A stretch of 64,000 bases of DNA, from assembly GCF_026341825.1 (NCBI RefSeq), contig NZ_JAPENY010000001.1, positions 2,542,001-2,606,000 of the forward strand. The letters run 5' to 3'. A program made the position numbers and the translations under genes. Under the pieces are notes generated by a model. It was not told where the DNA came from. It made no database searches and saw nothing but the letters and a program-made list of their open reading frames with translations. Source of the stretch: Streptomyces sp. NBC_00620 (GTDB lineage: Bacteria > Actinomycetota > Actinomycetes > Streptomycetales > Streptomycetaceae). Of the stretch, positions 58,537 through 64,000 are shown in pieces; positions within the stretch are counted from its first letter, which is position 1, and each line of letters starts with the position of its first letter.

Positions 58537-59433
58537 ATGAGCAAGGTCATCGTCATCACCGGCGCCGGTTCCGGCTTCGGCGCCCTCTCCGCCCGCGCAC
58601 TCGCCCGCGCAGGGCACACCGTCTACGCCGCGATGCGTGACATAACCGGCCGCAACGCGGACCGGGTCAAGGAGGCCGAGGCGTACGCCGCCGAGCACCA
58701 GGTGGACCTGCGTACGGTCGAACTGGACGTCCTCTCCCAGGAGTCGGCCGACGCCGCCGTCGCCACGATCCTCGCCGAGGCGGGCCGCCTGGACGTGCTC
58801 GTGCACAACGCGGGCCACATGGTGACCGGCCCCACGGAGGCATTCACGCCGGAAGAGCTCGCCGCGGTGTACGACACGAACGTGCTCGGCACCCAGCGGG
58901 TCAACCGGGCCGCACTGCCGCACCTGCGGGCACAGGGCCACGGCCTGGTGCTGTGGGTCGGCTCCACGTCGACGAGGGGCGGCACCCCGCCGTACCTCGC
59001 CCCCTACTTCGCCGCGAAGGCCGCGATGGACTCGCTCGCCGTGTCGTACGCCGCCGAGCTCGCCCGCTTCGACATCGAGACCACCATCGTCGTGCCGGGC
59101 TCCTTCACCTCCGGCACCAACCACTTCGCCACCGGCGGACACCCCGCCGAGCAGACCGTGATCCCCGCGTACGAAGAGCGCTACGCGGGCCTGATGGACC
59201 AGGTGTCCCAGCGCCTCGCCGCCCTCGCGCCCGCCGACGCGGACGTGTCCCAGGTGGCCGACGCGATCGTCGGGATCGTCGACACCCCGCACGGCGAGCG
59301 GCCCTTCCGGGTCCACATCGACCCGGCGAACGACGGCTCCGAAGAGGTCAGCCTGGTCGCGGACCGCATCCGCGCCGAGTTCCTGAAGCGGATCGGCCTG
59401 GAAGACCTCCTCGCCCCCCATCAGGGGGTCTGA
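58537..59433 (+). CDS. SDR-family oxidoreductase
   Basis: A 298-residue SDR with the cofactor motif TGAGSGFG near residue 8, HNAG near 88, and Ser/Tyr/Lys in WVGSTSTRGGTPPYLAPYFAAKAAMDS near 141-165. The TGAGSGFG variant and the longer C terminus place it with the retinol/estradiol-17-dehydrogenase-like SDR group. ATG 58537 after CAGGAG. It lies 46 bases after the first SDR; the gap contains short CAAGCCCCT/CAAGTCACC repeats. Substrate unknown. Confidence 0.9.
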   Translation: MSKVIVITGAGSGFGALSARALARAGHTVYAAMRDITGRNADRVKEAEAYAAEHQVDLRTVELDVLSQESADAAVATILAEAGRLDVLVHNAGHMVTGPTEAFTPEELAAVYDTNVLGTQRVNRAALPHLRAQGHGLVLWVGSTSTRGGTPPYLAPYFAAKAAMDSLAVSYAAELARFDIETTIVVPGSFTSGTNHFATGGHPAEQTVIPAYEERYAGLMDQVSQRLAALAPADADVSQVADAIVGIVDTPHGERPFRVHIDPANDGSEEVSLVADRIRAEFLKRIGLEDLLAPHQGV

Positions 59434-59446
59434 ACACGTGGCATCC

Positions 59447-59461
59447 GTTAGCGTCGCTACC
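59447..59461. promoter_or_regulatory. GGTAGC-type operator directly before tetR
   Basis: GTTAGCGTCGCTACC, ending one base before the GTG at 59462. It matches 57650-57664 except at two positions, which supports autoregulation and a leaderless tetR transcript. Confidence 0.72.
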
Positions 59462-60166
59462 GTGAGTACGAAAGCGCGCATTCTCGAAGTGGCGGCCGCG
59501 CTGGTCGCCGAGTCCCCGGACGGGGACGTCTCGACCCGGGCGGTCTGCGAGGCCGCCGGGGTCGGCGCCCCGGCGCTCTACCGCCACTTCGGGGACAAGG
59601 AGGGCCTGCTGTCGGCGGTCGTCGACCACGGCTGGGACAAGTACCTGGCGACCAAACGCCACCGCGACCCCGGCACGGACCCCGTCCAGGACCTGCGTGA
59701 CGGCTGGGACACCCACACCGAGTTCGCCCTCCAGAACCCGAACCTCTACCGCCTGATGAACTCCCCGGCGATGCGCACACCCCCGGCCGCGGCCCTGGAG
59801 GCCCACCAGATCCTCACCTCGGACCTCCAACGCGCCGCCGAGCAGGGCAGGTTGCGCCTCGCCCCGGAACTCGCCGCCCAGATCATCATGTCCGCCAACG
59901 TCGGCATCGCCCTGATGCTGGTCTCGCGCCCGGCGACCTTCACCGACAAGACGGTGTCGCGGCGGGTACGGGACGCGGTGCACGCGGTGGTCTTCACACC
60001 GGAGGTGATGGCTTCGAGCGAGTCGCCCGAGGCCGAACAGGAGGTACGGGTCCCCGCCACGGCCGCCCGCCTCAGCGCCCTCCTGAGCCAGTCCACGCCC
60101 CCGGGCCTCACCCCCGCCGAAACGACTCTCCTCACAGAGTGGCTGAACCGCCTCTCGAACGAGTGA
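59462..60166 (+). CDS. TetR-family regulator of the SDR operon
   Basis: A TetR repressor of about 234 residues. The HTH at about 5-50 reads STKARILEVAAALVAESPDGDVSTRAVCEAAGVGAPALYRHFGDKEGLL. Start taken as GTG 59462 because an operator copy ends one base before it; GTG 59438 would add eight residues. The predicted operator occurs both before the first SDR gene and here. The final 20 codons (LTPAETTLLTEWLNRLSNE, stop) are duplicated at 63336-63395 beyond the next two genes. Confidence 0.92.
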   Translation: MSTKARILEVAAALVAESPDGDVSTRAVCEAAGVGAPALYRHFGDKEGLLSAVVDHGWDKYLATKRHRDPGTDPVQDLRDGWDTHTEFALQNPNLYRLMNSPAMRTPPAAALEAHQILTSDLQRAAEQGRLRLAPELAAQIIMSANVGIALMLVSRPATFTDKTVSRRVRDAVHAVVFTPEVMASSESPEAEQEVRVPATAARLSALLSQSTPPGLTPAETTLLTEWLNRLSNE

Positions 60167-60190
60167 GAACGAGTGAGAACGAGTGAGAAC
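60161..60190. repeat. Three 10-base tandem repeats at the tetR stop
   Basis: GAGTGAGAAC three times in a row, the first including the stop codon. Confidence 0.9.
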
Positions 60191-60294
60191 GAGAAGGCCC
60201 CCACGGTCGTGCCCAATGATCTTTGCCGTTCGAGCCGGGCATTCAGGTGATTTCGGTATGACCACGGATTTGGGGCTACTTAGTATCTGGTTCC

Positions 60295-61506
60295 GTGACA
60301 GACGGGAAGATCCGGCGGCGACCGGACGACCACACGACCGACGTGGTCGTCCTCGGGGCCGGGCCGGCCGGGCTCGTGCTCGGCAACATCCTCGTGGACC
60401 GGGGGATCGACTGCGTCGTCCTGGAGCGGGCCGAGCGCACGCATGTGCAGACGCGGGCACGTGCCGGGTTCCTGGCCGCCAACACCGTACGGATCCTGGA
60501 ACGGCACGGTCTCGCCGAGGGGCTGCATAGGAACGGGCAGATCCACAGCACCTGCGAGTTCCGTACCGAGGACGGCCGGTTCCGGCTGGACTACAGCGGG
60601 CTCGGGGAGCGCGAGCGGCACACCGTCTACCCCCAACAGGAGCTGGTGACCGACCTGTTGGCGCGGTTCCTGGAACGCGGCGGACAGATCCGTTTCGGCA
60701 CCGAGGCCCTGGTCGTGCGCGACGCCGACACCGAGCGGCCCGAGGTGGCCGTGCGCGAGGCCGACGGGCGGCCCGGCCTGTGGCGGGCGCGGTACGTGGC
60801 CGGCTGCGACGGGCGGCACGGCGCGGCCCGGCGTTCACTGCCCGCCGGAACGGTTCGCCACCACCGCGATCACGGCGTGACCTGGCTCGGTCTGCTCGCC
60901 GAGGCGCCGCCCAGTCTGGACGCCGTCGGGTACGCGGTGCACGAGCGCGGGTTCGCCGGGCACATGGCCCGCACCAGCGAGGTCACCCGCTACTACCTGC
61001 AGTGCGAGCGCGGTACCCAGGCCGACACCTGGTCCGAGGAGCGGATCTGGGACGAGCTGGAGCTGCGGATGCGCGCGCGGGAGTACGGCCCGCTGCGCCG
61101 CGGGCGCGTCGTGCAGCGTTCCGTCGTAGACCTTGAGTCCGACGTGCTCGAACCGCTGCGCCACGGCGCGCTGTTCCTCGCGGGCGACGCCGCAGGTCTG
61201 ATCAGCCCGTCCGCCGCGAAGGGCGCCAATCTCGCGGTCCTCGAAGCGGCGGTCCTCGCCGACGCCCTGACCGACGACCTCACTGCCGGGGACCCCCGGG
61301 GCCTCGACGCCTACTCGGCGCGGTGCCTGACGCACATCTGGCGTGCGCAGGAGTTCTCGCACTGGATGATCGGGCTCCTGCACGGCCCGTCCGGCGCGGA
61401 CGGCGAGTCGCTGTTCCACAACTCCCTGCGCCGCTCCCGCCTCACCTCGCTGCGCACCTCGCGCAGCCACCAGGACTGGTTCGCCGAGCACTACGTCGGC
61501 GTATAG
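60295..61506 (+). CDS. FAD-dependent aromatic hydroxylase (PHBH-fold)
   Basis: A 403-residue group-A flavoprotein monooxygenase in the 4-hydroxybenzoate 3-hydroxylase style. VVLGAGPAGLVLGNIL near residue 17, the DG motif ARYVAGCDGRHGAARR near 165, and the GD motif LFLAGDAAGLISPSAAKGANLAVLEA near 295. It would hydroxylate a phenolic or polyketide-like substrate using NAD(P)H. GTG 60295; TAGTAT at 60281-60286 could be a -10 box for a nearly leaderless transcript. It is paired with the methyltransferase downstream and lies in a segment flanked by tetR-end duplications. Confidence 0.9.
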   Translation: MTDGKIRRRPDDHTTDVVVLGAGPAGLVLGNILVDRGIDCVVLERAERTHVQTRARAGFLAANTVRILERHGLAEGLHRNGQIHSTCEFRTEDGRFRLDYSGLGERERHTVYPQQELVTDLLARFLERGGQIRFGTEALVVRDADTERPEVAVREADGRPGLWRARYVAGCDGRHGAARRSLPAGTVRHHRDHGVTWLGLLAEAPPSLDAVGYAVHERGFAGHMARTSEVTRYYLQCERGTQADTWSEERIWDELELRMRAREYGPLRRGRVVQRSVVDLESDVLEPLRHGALFLAGDAAGLISPSAAKGANLAVLEAAVLADALTDDLTAGDPRGLDAYSARCLTHIWRAQEFSHWMIGLLHGPSGADGESLFHNSLRRSRLTSLRTSRSHQDWFAEHYVGV

Positions 61507-61611
61507 CCCGTCATCCCCCCAACTCCGCACCCGCGTACATCCGTACGCCCGCGTCCGTACGCCTGCATCCGTATGCGTACATCCGAACCCCGGAATGAGG
61601 ATCCCCCCGCA

Positions 61612-63303
61612 ATGATCACGGCATTGTCGGGCGATACGTCCCGCCTGCGCGCGACGGTCGACTTCGTCAAGGAACAGGACACCGCCACGCTGCTCCGGCT
61701 GCTGCTCCCCGGGCTCGACGGCCCGGAGCTGCGGGCCCTGGTGGAGCGCTGCGACTTCTCGCACGCGGCGCTGCTCGTCTTCCCGCCCGACGAGGCGGCG
61801 CTGGACGCCACGCTTGCCGACTGCGGGCTCGTCGCGGACGCGCCACCGCGGCCGAGCGTCGTCGTGCGCGAGCGTCTCGCCGTACGGCACAAGCGGTGTG
61901 CGGCGGAGCTCGACGTCGGCATTCTGCGCCCCGCGGTGGAGTGCCTGGACGGGGCGCGGCGCTGGGTCGAGGTGTTCGCGCTGACCGTGCCGCCGGGGGC
62001 TGACCTCGACACGGTCGCCGCGCACGAGCGGGAGCGGCAGCACGAGGCGCATGTCGCCTTCGAGGTCGAGGCACCGGACCCGTTGGTGCTGCGCGGCCTG
62101 TGCGCGGTCTTCGGACGGTACGGCGCCACCCCCGACGGCGGCGGCTACAACCCGCACGAGAACGGCACGGTGTTCTACTTCACCGCGCCCGCCGAGGCCG
62201 GCTACCGGCGCGTGGAGCTGTACGTCCCCGGCGACCACCGCGACGTCCTCGCCGCCCACCTCGACGAGCACCGTGAGCGGCAGCCCGCCGAGACCCTGCT
62301 GCGCCTGCTGACCGGGGCGTGGACGACGCAGGCCCTGGCCGCGTTCGCGCGCCTGGAGGTGGCCGACGCGATGGACGAGGAGCGGGGTGTCGGCCTGGCG
62401 GAACTGGCGCGGAACGTCGGTGCCTGCGCGCCGAACCTGGCCACCCTGCTGCGCTACCTCACCATGCTCGGCGCGGTGAGCGAGGACCGCGACGGTTTCC
62501 GGCTCACGGACACCGGCGCCCTGCTCCGCGCAGACACCGAAGGGTCGATGCGGGCGCTGGCGCTGATGTACGGGGGACCGTTCTACGAGTCCTTCGCCGG
62601 GCTCGATCACACCGTGCGCACCGGGCAGGTCGCCTTCGAGCAGCGCTTCGGCGAGAACCACTTCGACCACTTCGCCCGCGATCCCGAACTCGCCGAACTC
62701 TTCGACCGGTCGATGGCCGCCGGTTCACGGATGTTCGACCCGCTGCCCACCCACCCGGTCCTCAACGCGGCGGCCGAAGGGGCCACCGTGGTCGACATCG
62801 CGGGTGGCAACGGGGAGTTGCTCGGCCGAATCCTTTCCGCGCACCCCCGCCTCCACGGCGTACTCCTTGAGCGCCCGCACACCGTCGAGGCCGCCCGCTG
62901 CCTCCTCGGTGCGGCCGGCCACACGGCGCGGTGCACCTTCCGGGCCGGCGATTTCGCGGACGTACCCGCGGGCGGCGACGTCTACGTCCTGTCGCGCGTC
63001 CTGCACGACTGGGACGACGAACGCTGCCGCGAGATCCTGCGCCACTGCGCCCGCGCGATGCCCGACACCGCCGACCTGCTCGTCGTCGAACGCGTCCTGC
63101 CCGCCGACGGTTCGGCCTCGCTGGCCACGGCCTGGGACCTGCACATGATGTGCAACGTAGGAGGCCGCGAACGGCGCGCCGACCACTACGCCCGGCTGTT
63201 CGCCGACGCGGGCCTCACCCTGGTGGGCCGGGCACCGCTGCCCCTGGACGGCAGCGTGCTGCACGTCCGCAGGACCGGGGCGGTGAACACCGGATCCGAG
63301 TAG
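61612..63303 (+). CDS. O-methyltransferase with an extra N-terminal domain
   Basis: A 563-residue fusion. Residues about 235-560 are a standard O-methyltransferase: a helical dimerisation domain (ALAAFARLEVADAM), SAM-binding VVDIAGGNGELLGRIL near 400, and the HDWDDERC catalytic-region motif near 467. Residues 1-230 form a separate alpha/beta domain that I do not recognise, including FYFTAPAEAGYRRVELYVPG. A typical enzyme of this class has about 340 residues. ATG 61612. It follows the hydroxylase by 105 bases, suggesting hydroxylation then O-methylation. Confidence 0.85.
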   Translation: MITALSGDTSRLRATVDFVKEQDTATLLRLLLPGLDGPELRALVERCDFSHAALLVFPPDEAALDATLADCGLVADAPPRPSVVVRERLAVRHKRCAAELDVGILRPAVECLDGARRWVEVFALTVPPGADLDTVAAHERERQHEAHVAFEVEAPDPLVLRGLCAVFGRYGATPDGGGYNPHENGTVFYFTAPAEAGYRRVELYVPGDHRDVLAAHLDEHRERQPAETLLRLLTGAWTTQALAAFARLEVADAMDEERGVGLAELARNVGACAPNLATLLRYLTMLGAVSEDRDGFRLTDTGALLRADTEGSMRALALMYGGPFYESFAGLDHTVRTGQVAFEQRFGENHFDHFARDPELAELFDRSMAAGSRMFDPLPTHPVLNAAAEGATVVDIAGGNGELLGRILSAHPRLHGVLLERPHTVEAARCLLGAAGHTARCTFRAGDFADVPAGGDVYVLSRVLHDWDDERCREILRHCARAMPDTADLLVVERVLPADGSASLATAWDLHMMCNVGGRERRADHYARLFADAGLTLVGRAPLPLDGSVLHVRRTGAVNTGSE

Positions 63304-63335
63304 CCCTTGCCGGTGTCGGATGATCGCTTGCGTTC

Positions 63336-63395
63336 CTCACCCCGGCCGAATCAACTCTCCTGGCAGAGTGGCTGAACCGCCTCTCGAACGAGTGA
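63336..63395 (+). pseudogene. Duplicated tetR 3' end
   Basis: Reads LTPAESTLLAEWLNRLSNE then TGA, matching the last 19 codons and stop of the tetR at 59462 (60107-60166) with a few base changes. It has no start and no upstream tetR sequence. It marks the right edge of a segment carrying the hydroxylase and methyltransferase genes. Confidence 0.82.
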
Positions 63396-63424
63396 GGGCG
63401 CGGGTGACGGGGGAGAGGCGTCGG

Positions 63425-64000
63425 ATGACACAGACCACGTTTCGTATCGGCGGGGACCTGACCGTGGGGCGGCTCGGGTTCGGGGCCATGCGGCTGCCGA
63501 CCGGTCCGGGACCGGACCGGAAGGCTGCCATCGGGGTCGCCCGGCGGGCCGTCGAACTGGGCGTCACGCTGATCGACACCGCCCACCTGTACGGCGGGGG
63601 AGCCAACGAGGAACTCCTCGCCGAGGCCCTTCACCCCTACCCGGACGGGCTGTTGATCACCACCAAGGTCGGTGTGGCGCGCTCGGAGTCGACGGGGGAG
63701 TGGGGTCTCGACGGCCGCCCCGCGGTGCTGCGCGCTCAGGTCGACCTGGCCCTCCGCCGGCTCCGCGTCGACCGGATCGAGCTGCTCCAGCTCCACCGCA
63801 TCGATCCGGAGACCCCGCTCGCCGACCAGCTCGGCACGCTGCGGGAGCTCCGGGCCGAGGGCAAGGTGGGCCGGATCGGCCTGTCCGAGGTGACCGTCGA
63901 CGAGCTCGACCGGTCACGGGAGATCGTCGACATCGCCAGCGTCCAGAACCGCTACAACCTGCTCGACCGCGAGTACGAGCCCGTGCTCGCGGCCTGCGAG
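63425..64000 (+). CDS. Aldo-keto reductase, 3' end cut by window edge
   Basis: The first 192 residues of an aldo/keto reductase. GRLGFGAMRLPTGPG near residue 15 and IDTAHLYGGGANEELLAEAL near 51 hold the catalytic Asp and Tyr. The catalytic Lys is in ITTKVG near 80, and the His in LLQLHRIDPETPL near 124. The barrel continues off the edge. ATG 63425 with GGGGAGAGG upstream. It begins 29 bases after the duplicated tetR end, so ancestrally it may have followed tetR directly in the SDR operon. Confidence 0.9.
   Translation, partial: MTQTTFRIGGDLTVGRLGFGAMRLPTGPGPDRKAAIGVARRAVELGVTLIDTAHLYGGGANEELLAEALHPYPDGLLITTKVGVARSESTGEWGLDGRPAVLRAQVDLALRRLRVDRIELLQLHRIDPETPLADQLGTLRELRAEGKVGRIGLSEVTVDELDRSREIVDIASVQNRYNLLDREYEPVLAACE

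Overview
The window is a 64 kb stretch of high-GC actinobacterial chromosome and almost certainly Streptomyces. It carries recognisable relatives of the global antibiotic regulators AfsK, AfsR and AfsS together with the AfsK-binding protein KbpA. It also shows very high GC at third codon positions, frequent GTG starts, a bifunctional SARP regulator, a TAT-exported oxidase and F420/FMN-type oxidoreductases. No rRNA, tRNA or CRISPR array was seen.

Layout. 1-2655: an ECF sigma / anti-sigma pair, a STAS anti-sigma antagonist and an EF-hand protein. 2639-18712: CoA-ester catabolism genes (acyl-CoA ligase, three acyl-CoA dehydrogenase polypeptides, cyclase-fold hydrolase, SDR, alcohol dehydrogenase, flavin reductase, enoyl-CoA hydratase, two-domain acyl-CoA synthetase), with an RsbW-like ATPase, a GlxA-type regulator and an MFS transporter among them. 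18713-23065: a redox/MarR island with a cupin, an NTF2-fold protein, an FMN reductase, MarR and a luciferase-like enzyme, plus a small inverted-repeat element and a relic of a second marR gene. 23346-26205: two flavoenzymes. 26411-33020: DUF35, thiolase and acyl-CoA dehydrogenase genes mixed with housekeeping genes. 33117-46577: a TetR gene, kbpA-afsK, a second catabolic block (ECH-DUF35-thiolase and a FadD3-like ligase), a DUF559 protein, a previously easy-to-miss 48-residue secreted peptide, afsS and afsR. 46743-57622: amidohydrolases, luciferase-like monooxygenases, SDR, aldehyde dehydrogenase, a lipoprotein and a tnpB broken by one stop codon. 57627-64000: an SDR-SDR-TetR operon with its own operator, then a flavin hydroxylase/methyltransferase pair flanked by copies of the tetR 3' end, and an aldo-keto reductase running off the right edge.

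The unifying signal is a 15-base inverted repeat, CTGAC-N5-GTCAG. It occurs with perfect arms 11 times, and with one arm mismatch seven more times, almost always just upstream of the catabolic genes. About twelve transcription units scattered over 49 kb therefore appear to form one regulon. The gene set contains CoA ligases, FadE-type dehydrogenases, hydratases, Ltp2-like thiolases paired with DUF35 partners, SDRs, luciferase-like monooxygenases, an aldehyde dehydrogenase and amidohydrolases. That set would activate and shorten a bulky (possibly cyclic or terpenoid/steroid-like) carboxylic acid. The substrate cannot be read from the sequence, and no aromatic ring-cleavage dioxygenase was recognised. 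The TetR at 33117-33764, which has a one-mismatch copy of the site over its own start codon, is the best local candidate for the regulator.

A second, unrelated operator (GGTAGCGTTGCTACC type) precedes the SDR-SDR-TetR operon and recurs immediately before that tetR. The afs genes are split: afsK and afsS are separated by a piece of the catabolic regulon.
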